Shown here: piece by piece, positions 1 to 6,828 of the stretch
Numbering within the stretch: position 1 is the stretch's first letter
Layout: every line of letters starts with the position of its first letter
From: Candidatus Viridilinea mediisalina
GTDB taxonomy: Bacteria > Chloroflexota > Chloroflexia > Chloroflexales > Chloroflexaceae
Length of the DNA stretch: 45,178 bases
Direction of reading: 5' to 3'
Assembly (NCBI RefSeq): GCF_002532535.1
Contig: NZ_NQWI01000033.1
Coordinates: 1 to 45,178, forward strand
Position numbers and translations under genes: made by a program
The notes under the pieces: model-generated
Database searches by the model: none
What the model was told of the DNA's origin: nothing
The model's input: only the letters and a program-made list of their open reading frames with translations

Positions 1-75
1 CCAATCTCCAATCTCCAATCTCCAATCTCCAATCTCCAATCTCCAATCTCCAATCTCCAATCTCCAATCTCCAAT
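1..75. repeat. 7-bp tandem repeat (CCAATCT)n
   Basis: About 10.7 uninterrupted copies of CCAATCT fill the left edge of the window and stop five bases before the stop codon of the lipoprotein gene. The array may extend left of the window. A similar 7-bp array of AGATTGT lies at 17867-17906. Confidence 0.95.
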
Positions 76-79
76 GGCA

Positions 80-817
80 TTAGCGCCGACTCACTGAGGA
101 TGTAACAAATACATATGTCTCAATCCAATCAGTATAGCCCGCCAAATGCATGCGTTCAAGCAAGGCGGGCGAGAGCGAAGTCAGGCCGTAAGACACCTCA
201 ATTTGATAGGGCACTTCGAGCGCTGGTATGCCTTGGCTACGCAGGGTAAATTCAGCTTGAGCCAAGAACGAACCATTAATCTGGCCAAGAATGACCGATT
301 GCTGATGTACCGGATCGAACCACCAAAGCTCACTGTTCACCGTCGAGAAGACGACTGGTGCCTCAAAGGGTTGCCGATCCAACTGTTGTTGACGCCAACG
401 CTCCTCATTGCTGAGGGGGCTGCGCGTGGGCAGCATCAACGGCGGCAAGCTCCCAGATGCAACCGTAGGGCGCAACGTCGGCACTGAAGTTACGCTCGGC
501 TCTGGGAGTGTGGGCGGCTCTGGGGTTAGGGTTGGGACCGTGGGCGCTGCGGTGGCCGGATCGGGTGCTAAATTGGCCGTGACTGTTGGGGTAAGCTCAA
601 GGCCAACCTCTGTCGCCTGGGGCAAGGCAGACAAGGTTGGCGCAACCGCCGCAGGTGGGGCTGCGGCAGGCGGGCCTTCAGTCTGTAGCGCTTCCATGCA
701 GCCAGTAAGCAGCATAACGACAGTGCATAGCAGAATAAAAACCCGAAATCCCCCCTTGATTTGCTGGTATCTAACAGACTGTCCAGCGGGGGGTGGTTCG
801 AGTGGTAGCTTCAACAC
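80..817 (-). CDS. Putative lipoprotein with Pro/Thr-rich linker
   Basis: I do not recognise the family. The protein has a hydrophobic leader followed by a lipobox (LLTGC, Cys at about residue 40), so it is probably a lipid-anchored exported protein. Residues about 45-130 are rich in Pro, Thr and Ala, typical of an extended extracytoplasmic linker. The C-terminal part (about 135-245) contains a Trp/Phe-rich stretch (ELWWFDP) and looks like a small folded domain. The start is uncertain: the longest frame begins at a GTG with no clear ribosome-binding site, and a later non-ATG start would give a more usual signal-peptide length. The gene is monocistronic, and the 530 bp upstream hold only a repeat element and a small ORF on the other strand. 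Confidence 0.6.
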   Translation of the reverse strand: MLKLPLEPPPAGQSVRYQQIKGGFRVFILLCTVVMLLTGCMEALQTEGPPAAAPPAAVAPTLSALPQATEVGLELTPTVTANLAPDPATAAPTVPTLTPEPPTLPEPSVTSVPTLRPTVASGSLPPLMLPTRSPLSNEERWRQQQLDRQPFEAPVVFSTVNSELWWFDPVHQQSVILGQINGSFLAQAEFTLRSQGIPALEVPYQIEVSYGLTSLSPALLERMHLAGYTDWIETYVFVTSSVSRR

Positions 818-1045
818 CGTAGTCTATTCGCTATCGTTGCAGTTCCAAGGTCACAATGTCATGATCTAGCTAGAGCAGTCCTCTGCCCTCCATGATACAA
901 ACGTAGCTTACCGCAATGTTACCAGAGTGATTGAGGGGAATCATAACACGTTCTCATGCTACCGTCAAAATCTCTCAAGGGCGAATTTTTCCCTAGCCGC
1001 GCCCAAGGCCCATGGTATACTATGATAAGGTGAAGCATGCGTCGA

Positions 1046-1290
1046 AAGGATGGTGCAATCCCTTTCAGGTAGAGAGTTTTTTGAACAAGGGGTTCAAAAC
1101 GCCAATGAGAAGAGGTACAGAGTATTGCACCACAGAGGCACCGAGAGCACAGAGTTTGGGGAACGAAGGCAATGCCAATCATGGCGATGATCATGCCATC
1201 CATACTCTCTGTGTTCTCTGTGTCTCTGTGGTGAATATCTCTATATCTCTTCAACAACTCTACAATTGGGAGGGTGCAACCCCTCCCTTT
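1046..1290. repeat. CACAGAG-type inverted-repeat element
   Basis: The left arm (about 1115-1155) carries ACCACAGAGGCACCGAGAG. The right arm (about 1203-1251) carries the complementary CTCTGTGTCTCTGTGGTG, so the transcript could fold into a long hairpin. An upstream part, CTTTCAGGTAGAGAG followed by GAACAAGGGGTTC, recurs in inverted orientation at about 8470-8510. Apart from this element, the gap from 818 to 1348 holds nothing I can call. Confidence 0.8.
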
Positions 1291-1348
1291 CGCGTGTGCC
1301 GTCAAGCATCGTCATAGTACAATCACTACCCGTATAAGGAGGATTTTC

Positions 1349-1447
1349 ATGCGCAACAGAGAGCGCCGTGTCATCAATGCCTTTAGTGTCCTGGTTATCT
1401 CTTTCCTGGTTTTGGTGATGGTGATCACCGCTGTTGCTCCATATTGA
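1349..1447 (+). CDS. 32-aa single-span membrane micropeptide
   Basis: ATG at 1349 is preceded by a near-perfect Shine-Dalgarno sequence (AAGGAGG at 1336-1342, 6 nt spacing), the strongest in this part of the window. The product begins with a charged MRNRERR stretch followed by about 20 hydrophobic residues (VLVISFLVLVMVITAVA), which is the pattern of a single transmembrane helix with a cytoplasmic positive N-terminus. It ends 8 bp before the DUF393 gene, so the two are probably co-transcribed and perhaps translationally coupled. I recognise no family. The ribosome-binding site and hydrophobic organisation are the evidence that it is expressed; homologues are untested. Confidence 0.6.
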   Translation: MRNRERRVINAFSVLVISFLVLVMVITAVAPY

Positions 1448-1455
1448 GGTACACT

Positions 1456-1845
1456 ATGAATGAACGATACGCCCTGCTCTATGATGGAGCGTGTCGCATC
1501 TGTGCCAGTCAGATTGAGACAGTCGCTGCACATAATCATGCAGGTCTCATTGAAATACTTGATATGAACGATCCACAGGCCCAAGTGCGCTTTCCTCAAG
1601 TGACGCCGGAGATGGCGCAGCGAGAATTGCACCTCGTTGCGCCTGATGGCCAGTTCTACCAGGGGGCCGATGCGGTGCGTGAGACGCTGCTGCGCCTGCC
1701 TGATTTGCGTGGCCTCGGTCTCCTCATGGGGCTACCCGGGGTCATGCTCTTCGCCCGCCCGATCTATGGCTTGATCGCTGCCAACCGCTACCTCCTGGGT
1801 GGCCGGGTTGAGGCATGCGATGATGGCTCGTGCAAAAGCCGATAG
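1456..1845 (+). CDS. DUF393 / DCC-family thiol-disulfide protein
   Basis: The N-terminus reads YALLYDGACRIC, the DGxCxxC signature of the DUF393 (thiol-disulfide oxidoreductase DCC) family, with the cysteines at residues 13 and 16. A later segment, GADAVRETLLRLP, also matches the family. Members have a thioredoxin-like fold, but their substrate is not established. The length (129 aa) is normal. I placed the start at ATG 1456 rather than at the TTG 12 bp upstream because GAGG lies 6-9 bases before this ATG. A second pair of cysteines sits at the C-terminus (EACDDGSCK). The gene follows the 32-aa membrane ORF closely. Confidence 0.85.
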   Translation: MNERYALLYDGACRICASQIETVAAHNHAGLIEILDMNDPQAQVRFPQVTPEMAQRELHLVAPDGQFYQGADAVRETLLRLPDLRGLGLLMGLPGVMLFARPIYGLIAANRYLLGGRVEACDDGSCKSR

Positions 1846-1898
1846 CGGCATGTTCAACAAGAATTTGGTGTAACAGGTCGTTGTATACTAGATTCTCT

Positions 1899-2174
1899 AT
1901 GCTCTATTTGTTTCTGGCTCTGGCCTGGATGCTGGTTAGCTCTGGGCCGGGTAGCCCTATGGTAAGCCAAGATGCGCTACTCCTTGGCCGCACCTTGGTT
2001 GCCGATGTGGCTACACCAACCCCGACAACAACCGAGCGCGAGGCCCCCCAACCTGTTGGCTTAGGGGTGGTCGCCGCGCTCTTTTGTCTCTTTAATCTCT
2101 CAAGTTTGGCCCTCGTTGGTAGTATCGCGCTTAAGCGCTATTTTGATGGGATCAATCCTGATGATGGCCGCTAG
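1899..2174 (+). CDS. Small two-helix membrane protein, unknown
   Basis: A 91-aa product with a hydrophobic N-terminus (LYLFLALAWMLV) and a second hydrophobic segment (VVAALFCLFNLSSLALVGSIAL, with the middle best predicted as membrane). They are separated by a Thr/Pro-rich loop (TPTPTTTER). It ends in a short polar tail. ATG 1899 is chosen because the upstream frame overlaps the preceding gene and would add a polar extension before the first helix. A TATACT hexamer at 1884-1889 ends only 9 bases before the ATG, so if it is a -10 element the mRNA would be nearly leaderless. No family is recognised. Confidence 0.55.
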   Translation: MLYLFLALAWMLVSSGPGSPMVSQDALLLGRTLVADVATPTPTTTEREAPQPVGLGVVAALFCLFNLSSLALVGSIALKRYFDGINPDDGR

Positions 2175-2259
2175 GCATGGCGGTTTGTGAATAGTTACTT
2201 GAAACTATCGCTTGGTTGAGATATTGCCACCCTACGGGTAATTAGAAAGCTGTACATTT

Positions 2260-2265
2260 TATAAT
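2260..2265 (+). promoter_or_regulatory. Possible -10 box upstream of gltD
   Basis: A perfect TATAAT hexamer lies in the AT-rich gap upstream of the GltD-like gene. No convincing -35 hexamer is present at 16-18 bp, so this is a weak call. Confidence 0.35.
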
Positions 2266-2382
2266 GTAGCAGACGCAGTATCGTAAATGGCATAATCGGG
2301 CGCAGTGGTGCGCTCCACGTTTCCTCTCAATGTTGAGATGTGCGAGGTATGGATCTACACAACAGGAGAGGATGGCTGCCGT

Positions 2383-3813
2383 ATGGGCCACATTGAGGGT
2401 TTTCTCAAGATTCAACGTCAGGAGCAGCAGGGTCGGCCCGTAGCTGAACGGCTACGCGATTTCAATGAGGTGTATGAAGCACCGTCCGAAGAACTGGTAA
2501 TCGAGCAGGGTGCGCGTTGTATGGATTGTGGCATTCCCTATTGCCACGTCGCTTGCCCCCTTGGCAATTTTATCCCCTTCTGGAATGATCGCGTCTCCGA
2601 GGGCGATTGGCGCCAGGCTTTGGAGCAGTTGCAGCGCGAGAATAATTTCCCTGAGTTTACGGGCCAACTCTGTCCGGCCCTCTGTGAGGGTTCCTGTTCG
2701 TTGAGCTTGGGTTTTGAGCCCGTGACGATCCGTTTGATTGAGCGCCAGGTTATTGAACATGGCTTTGCCCAGGGTTGGGTTGTGCCTGAACCGCCCCAGA
2801 CGCTGACGGGTAAGCGGGTGGCGGTGGTTGGTTCGGGGCCAGCCGGGTTGGCCGCCGCGCAACAGTTGCGACGCATGGGCCACGAGGTTACGGTCTTTGA
2901 ACGTGACCAGCAGATCGGGGGCTTGTTGCGCTACGGGATTCCCGATTTTAAGCTGGAGAAGCAGATCATTGATCGCCGCTTGGCTCAACTTGAGGCTGAG
3001 GGCGTCCAATTCATGCCCGGTGTCCATGTTGGGGTGAGCATGCCGGTTGAGGAGTTGTGCCAAGGCTTTGATGCAATCCTGCTGGCTGCTGGTGCCCAAC
3101 ATCCACGCGATCTGCCGGTGCCTGGGCGCGATCTGGCGGGGATCCATTTTGCGATGGAGTATCTGACCCAGCAGAATCGCCGTTGTGCGGGTGAAGTGAT
3201 TGAGCCTGAAGTGGCGATTGATGCCAAGGGCCGCCATGTGCTGGTCATCGGTGGCGGTGATACCGGGGCCGACTGTGTGGGCACTGCGTTGCGCCAAGGG
3301 GCCGCTTCGGTCACGTCGTTTGAGTTGATGCCTGAGCCCCCCAACGAGCGCGCCCCCGATAATCCCTGGCCAGAGTGGCCCCGCGTGCTACGCAAGAGTT
3401 CTTCGCACGAAGAGGGCGGCGAGCGCATCTATAGCGTGTTGACCCGCCGCTTGCTTGGTGATGGCAATGGACAAGTGGCCGCCGCTGCGGCGGTGCGCGT
3501 GAGTTGGCAGCGTGACGAGCATGGCCAGTGGCGCATGGAGGAACTGGAAGACACCGCGTTTACTCAGCCGTGCGATCTGGTGCTGCTGGCGCTGGGCTTC
3601 AGTGGGCCAATCCGCCATGGCATGATTGAGCAACTCGGGGTAGCATTGAGTGCCAACGGGGCGGTTGCGACCGACGCCAACAAGATGACCTCGCGCCCCG
3701 GTGTCTTTGCAGCGGGCGACATGAGCCGCGGCCAATCGCTGGTGGTCTGGGCGATTGCCGAGGGCCGTACCGCCGCTGAGGGAATCAATCAGTTCTTGAT
3801 GGATGGTTCGTAA
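2383..3813 (+). CDS. gltD: Glutamate synthase small subunit-like NAD(P)H oxidoreductase
   Basis: In glutamate synthase the small subunit passes electrons from NADPH through FAD to the large subunit. This 476-aa protein matches the Bacillus GltD pattern closely. It has an N-terminal cluster domain with C46-x2-C49-x4-C54-x3-C58 and C97-x3-C101-x3-C105 for two [4Fe-4S] clusters. A first Rossmann motif (VAVVGSGPAGLAAA) binds FAD and a second (VLVIGGGDTGADCVG) binds NAD(P)H. The C-terminal GVFAAGDMSRGQSLVVWAI closes the FAD site. The start at 2383 is taken from family alignment (MGHIEGFLKI); AGGAGAG lies 12 nt upstream, a little far. No large subunit (gltB) is adjacent, so the partner is elsewhere or the protein serves another flavin/FeS reaction. 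Confidence 0.92.
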   Translation: MGHIEGFLKIQRQEQQGRPVAERLRDFNEVYEAPSEELVIEQGARCMDCGIPYCHVACPLGNFIPFWNDRVSEGDWRQALEQLQRENNFPEFTGQLCPALCEGSCSLSLGFEPVTIRLIERQVIEHGFAQGWVVPEPPQTLTGKRVAVVGSGPAGLAAAQQLRRMGHEVTVFERDQQIGGLLRYGIPDFKLEKQIIDRRLAQLEAEGVQFMPGVHVGVSMPVEELCQGFDAILLAAGAQHPRDLPVPGRDLAGIHFAMEYLTQQNRRCAGEVIEPEVAIDAKGRHVLVIGGGDTGADCVGTALRQGAASVTSFELMPEPPNERAPDNPWPEWPRVLRKSSSHEEGGERIYSVLTRRLLGDGNGQVAAAAAVRVSWQRDEHGQWRMEELEDTAFTQPCDLVLLALGFSGPIRHGMIEQLGVALSANGAVATDANKMTSRPGVFAAGDMSRGQSLVVWAIAEGRTAAEGINQFLMDGS

Positions 3814-3840
3814 CCATTCTACAAAGAACAAAGGAGAAGC

Positions 3841-4470
3841 ATGATGTTCGGTTTTGGCAGAAAGAAAAAGGAAGAGGCCGAGAAGGCTGCCGCAGAAGAA
3901 AAGGCCAAAGAGGAGCAGATCACCCGTCAGATGCGCTCAATGAACGACCAGCTCTCTAGTAAGACCAAAGAGATCGCTGATCTGGAGAAGCAGCTTGCGG
4001 CAAGCAGCAAGCAGGCGGCTGCGGGTGATGAGGCGAAGAAAAAGTTGGCTGAGACGCAAGAGCAAGTGCGTAAGATGCAACTGGAGGTCGCCAAGCTGCA
4101 GATTGAGGCCCAAACAGCCCAAAACAGAGCCCGTCAAGCCGTGCAGGCGGCTGAACAGGCTGCGGCTGAGGCTGCCAATGCTGACACCGAGCCTGCGGGC
4201 GCAGCAGCAGGGAGTAGTGTCGCTGCCCCGCCTGAGTTGGCGGTGGGCGTCAGTGCGTGGGTGCGTAAGGCGGGGGGCATGAACCTGCGCCTGCGTGACC
4301 GCCCCGGCCTTCAGTCCAATGCCTTCGCCGGCCTGCCCCCTGGCACCCAAATGACCATGCTTGAAGGCCCGGTGCCCCTCGACAACTACCCCTGGTGGCG
4401 CGTCCGTGTCAGTGATGGCCGTGAGGGTTGGGTCGCTGGCTCGGAGTTGGTGACGCAACCGGAGGATTAG
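3841..4470 (+). CDS. Coiled-coil protein with C-terminal SH3b domain
   Basis: The first 120 residues are highly charged and Ala/Lys/Glu/Gln-rich, with heptad-like spacing, and should form a long coiled coil. After an Ala/Gly/Pro linker, residues about 135-205 form a bacterial SH3-like domain (MNLRLRDRPG, then YPWWRVRVSDGREGWVAGSEL). There is no signal peptide or membrane segment, so it is probably cytoplasmic, which is unusual because SH3b domains mostly bind cell-wall material. AAGGAG at 3831-3836 fits ATG 3841 or 3844. It follows gltD by 27 bp and may share its transcript. A related SH3b domain ends the protein at 32799-34031. Confidence 0.75.
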   Translation: MMFGFGRKKKEEAEKAAAEEKAKEEQITRQMRSMNDQLSSKTKEIADLEKQLAASSKQAAAGDEAKKKLAETQEQVRKMQLEVAKLQIEAQTAQNRARQAVQAAEQAAAEAANADTEPAGAAAGSSVAAPPELAVGVSAWVRKAGGMNLRLRDRPGLQSNAFAGLPPGTQMTMLEGPVPLDNYPWWRVRVSDGREGWVAGSELVTQPED

Positions 4471-4473
4471 TGG

Positions 4474-4521
4474 TGGCTTCGACAGGCTGGCTTCGACAGG
4501 CTGGCTTCGACAGGCTCAGCC
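4474..4521. repeat. Three copies of 14-bp TGGCTTCGACAGGC
   Basis: Units run 4474-4487, 4488-4501 and 4502-4515, and the last continues into TCAGCCA. The same core (GGCTTCGACAGGCTCAGCCA) forms inverted pairs near 12883-12939, 25621-25665 and 41235-41320. Confidence 0.9.
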
Positions 4522-4544
4522 AGCGGCGCCATAGGTAGTGCTGA

Positions 4545-4756
4545 CTTTAGTCGGCTGAGGTCGCCGACAACCCCCGGATGCCGACTAAAGTCGGCACTAC
4601 GACGGTAAGGCTGAAGGTACGTTTCTGAAACCATCCCTAACAAAGAGCCGCTTTAGTCGGCTGAGGTCGCCGACAACCCCCGGATGCCGACTAAAGTCGG
4701 CACTACGACGGTAAGGCTGAAGGTACGTTTCTGAAACCATCCCTAACAAAGAGCCG
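4545..4756. repeat. Perfect tandem duplication of 106 bp
   Basis: Bases 4545-4650 and 4651-4756 read identically. Each unit contains an imperfect palindrome (CTTTAGTCGGC ... GCCGACTAAAG) and ends in GAGCCG, the start of the terminator hairpin at 4751. The identity points to a recent duplication or to active homogenisation. Confidence 0.9.
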
Positions 4757-4773
4757 CCCCGTTGGGGCGGCTC
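4751..4773. terminator. GC-rich hairpin between convergent genes
   Basis: GAGCCGCCCC-GTT-GGGGCGGCTC is a perfect 10-bp stem with a 3-nt loop, lying between the SH3b gene and the convergent VKOR gene. No long T-run follows. The same hairpin recurs at 28746-28770, also between convergent genes, which supports a terminator role. Confidence 0.6.
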
Positions 4774-4784
4774 TACCAGTGCCA

Positions 4785-4833
4785 AGCACAGTATCATCTC
4801 TGTGTTCTCTGTGCCTCTGTGGTGAAATCTGCT
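4785..4833. repeat. Single right arm of CACAGAG element
   Basis: CTCTGTGTTCTCTGTGCCTC followed by TGTGGTGAAATCT matches the right arm of the inverted-repeat family found at 1046, 8300, 11540, 14890, 32503 and 39414. No left arm is present here. Confidence 0.8.
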
Positions 4834-4835
4834 CC

Positions 4836-5873
4836 TCAATGCGCCAACTTGCGTCCCTGGTCTGTGCGCCTGCGCCCTCGGGTGGCGGGCGCTTTGTTTT
4901 GGGGTACCGTAACCCAGAGCAGCGCTGTCATGATTGCGGCTGAGGCGAGGCACCACGCACAAGTGGCTCCAATCACGAAGGGTTCCAAGAAGGTTAGGTA
5001 GCTTGAGAAGAGCACGCCGCCAAAGACTATGGTAGGCAGCGCGATGGCGGCCCAGTGGGCTGATCGGCCACTGCCATACTGCCGTATTGCCCAAGCCAAC
5101 AAGATTACGGTGTAGCCCGCAAGCCCGATCAGGCCAACCGGGATGCCAAAGATTTTGGCATACTCGCTCTGCTGGACGGTGTTGCAATCACCAACTGGCC
5201 CGCAGACCGCTTCGGCACCGCTGATTTCAATATAGGCCAAGTAGGTGGCTACAACCATGCCAATCAGGGTCAAAATAGGCACGGCTTTGACCCGCCAAGG
5301 GGCCAGGGGTTGATCAAAGGGGCCACGCATAAAGCGAGCGAGCACAAAGACCGAAATGAGCATAATGGCAAGCATCACCACGGCGGCCCCGTTGCCCACC
5401 GGATCGCGCTGAAAGGGGCTCAACGCTTGCGGCGTAGGCATTGGCTGATCCAAGGCAGGGGGCGTAAAGCCCGGAATGGCGGGCCACGCATTACCACCAG
5501 CCGCAAGTGTCTCGGCAATCATACCAGGCAGCAACTGGGGAATCTCGGCACTCCCAACCAGAAACTGCTCACCAAAGATCAACGCAGGCACACCGAGGCG
5601 CTCTTGCGGCACATTGAAACGCTCTACCGCCGCACGATAGATCGCCTGACCATCGGGTTGGCTTACATCAATGATCATAATTGCCAACTGCGCGCCATAG
5701 CGGGCTTCCAATGGTGGCAGGACATCATCAATCACGACGTGGCAGTGAGGACATGTAGGCGAAAAGAAGAGGATACCGTGGGCCACCGGCTCATTGGCGC
5801 GGAGACTACTGGCCCCCATGATGCTCAAGAGGAACGCGATGAGGGCGACGAGGAATGTTGTGCGATAGGACAT
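4836..5873 (-). CDS. Thioredoxin-VKOR fusion disulfide oxidoreductase
   Basis: Bacterial VKOR proteins re-oxidise periplasmic thiol oxidases and pass electrons to quinone. This 345-aa protein has a signal-like N-terminus, a thioredoxin-like domain with CPHC (C41, C44), a linker, and then a VKOR domain of four or five helices. The VKOR domain carries the loop pair C224/C230 and the quinone-site CAWC (C305, C308). The usual fused order places thioredoxin after VKOR; here it is before it. The start is taken at 5873, where AAGGAG lies 9 nt upstream. The longer frame from 5891 overlaps the upstream stop codon as ATGA and would add six residues, which is also possible. It is the second gene of an operon with the XRE-cupin regulator. 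Confidence 0.88.
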   Translation of the reverse strand: MSYRTTFLVALIAFLLSIMGASSLRANEPVAHGILFFSPTCPHCHVVIDDVLPPLEARYGAQLAIMIIDVSQPDGQAIYRAAVERFNVPQERLGVPALIFGEQFLVGSAEIPQLLPGMIAETLAAGGNAWPAIPGFTPPALDQPMPTPQALSPFQRDPVGNGAAVVMLAIMLISVFVLARFMRGPFDQPLAPWRVKAVPILTLIGMVVATYLAYIEISGAEAVCGPVGDCNTVQQSEYAKIFGIPVGLIGLAGYTVILLAWAIRQYGSGRSAHWAAIALPTIVFGGVLFSSYLTFLEPFVIGATCAWCLASAAIMTALLWVTVPQNKAPATRGRRRTDQGRKLAH

Positions 5874-5887
5874 ATAAAGCTTCTCCT

Positions 5888-6553
5888 TCATGATGAACCC
5901 AAATGGTTATGGTAAGCCAGCGACCCACCGGCTACCTCATAGGGGCAGAGGACAAGGAGGGCACGAGCAGGTTGTTCACTCGTATTCTTCCACTGGTGGG
6001 GCAGCGTAGCGGCAAAAAGCAGGCTATCGCCGGGCTGAATCAGGTAGGTTTGGTCGAGGACGATGTAGGTAATCTGACCAACAAGGCCAAAGACAAACTC
6101 TTGGCCCGGATGGGCAATCGCTTGGTCGCCACTCCCGGCACCGGGGTTCAAGGTGAGCAGGATGGGGTCAAAGCTCCGTTGCGTCATCCCTGCACCCAGA
6201 TCAGTCAGGCTACCGTGACTGAAGGGCACCGTGCGGTACTGCTCGGCCTTGCGGAAAATGACACGACTACGCGGGACATCAGGCTCAAAGAAGGCGCTGA
6301 TGGGCACCTGCAGGGCAATGGCCAATTGTTGGAGCGTACTGACACTAGGCGATGTTTTGCCATGCTCGATCAAGCTCAAGGTATTGACCGCCAAGCCACT
6401 TGCTTCGGCTAGGGCACGCATCGTCAGCCGCCGAGCCTCGCGCAGACTCCGCAGACGGCGGCCCACATCGAGCGTATGGTCGGGCGTTTCACCTGTAGCC
6501 GTGAAGGCATGCAATTCAGATGCACTGAACAGTGTAGTAGAAGAGCGGCTCAT
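5888..6553 (-). CDS. XRE-family regulator with C-terminal cupin
   Basis: Residues about 28-85 form a helix-turn-helix of the XRE type (LTMRALAEASGLAVNTLSLI, then GKTSPSVSTLQQLAIAL). Residues about 140-215 form a cupin_2 barrel (HPGQEFVFGLVGQ ... PGDSLLFAATLPHQW), which often binds a small effector or metal. Such proteins usually control nearby genes. The stop codon overlaps the alternative start of the Trx-VKOR gene, so it probably regulates, and is co-expressed with, that disulfide-forming protein. The effector is unknown. Confidence 0.88.
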   Translation of the reverse strand: MSRSSTTLFSASELHAFTATGETPDHTLDVGRRLRSLREARRLTMRALAEASGLAVNTLSLIEHGKTSPSVSTLQQLAIALQVPISAFFEPDVPRSRVIFRKAEQYRTVPFSHGSLTDLGAGMTQRSFDPILLTLNPGAGSGDQAIAHPGQEFVFGLVGQITYIVLDQTYLIQPGDSLLFAATLPHQWKNTSEQPARALLVLCPYEVAGGSLAYHNHLGSS

Positions 6554-6597
6554 GGGTATTCCCTCTTGCCAGGATGCGTGAGGCGGAGCGGCGATGC

Positions 6598-6650
6598 ATG
6601 CGCGTCTGCGCGTCTGCGCGTCCTCGCGTCCTCACGTCCTCGCAAGCTGT
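6598..6650. repeat. Short GCGTCTGC/GCGTCCTC tandem array
   Basis: Degenerate 8-bp units (GCGTCTGC, then GCGTCCTC and CACGTCCTC) lie between divergent genes. The same octamer makes arrays at 14000-14052, 19795-19835 and 20755-20910. Bases 6650-6828 hold no gene; a TATAAT lies near 6672 without a clear -35, and I see no T-box or riboswitch. Confidence 0.75.
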
Positions 6651-6828
6651 GATGTAGCTACGAACCATCCCTATAATATTAGTTGATCTAGGCCAAAAAC
6701 AGAATTATATTGCTTAGGCATGAGGTTGACAGCAGACAACCCGCAGGGCGAACGGTCTTGCCAACAATACCATTTCGCTTTATGATTGGGAGCGCGGCCA
6801 AGACCGCACAACAAAAGAGGAGTTGTTT

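Noticed and set aside
919-1317. Open frames of about 100-128 codons on both strands
   Set aside because: They run through the CACAGAG inverted-repeat element, have cysteine-rich random-looking products and no ribosome-binding site.
2452-3297. 281-codon minus-strand frame
   Set aside because: It is antisense to the clearly identified GltD gene and has no recognisable motif.
6650-6828. T-box or other riboswitch upstream of proS
   Set aside because: I found no T-box consensus or specifier-like stem; only scattered TATAAT and TTGACA words at unsuitable spacing.
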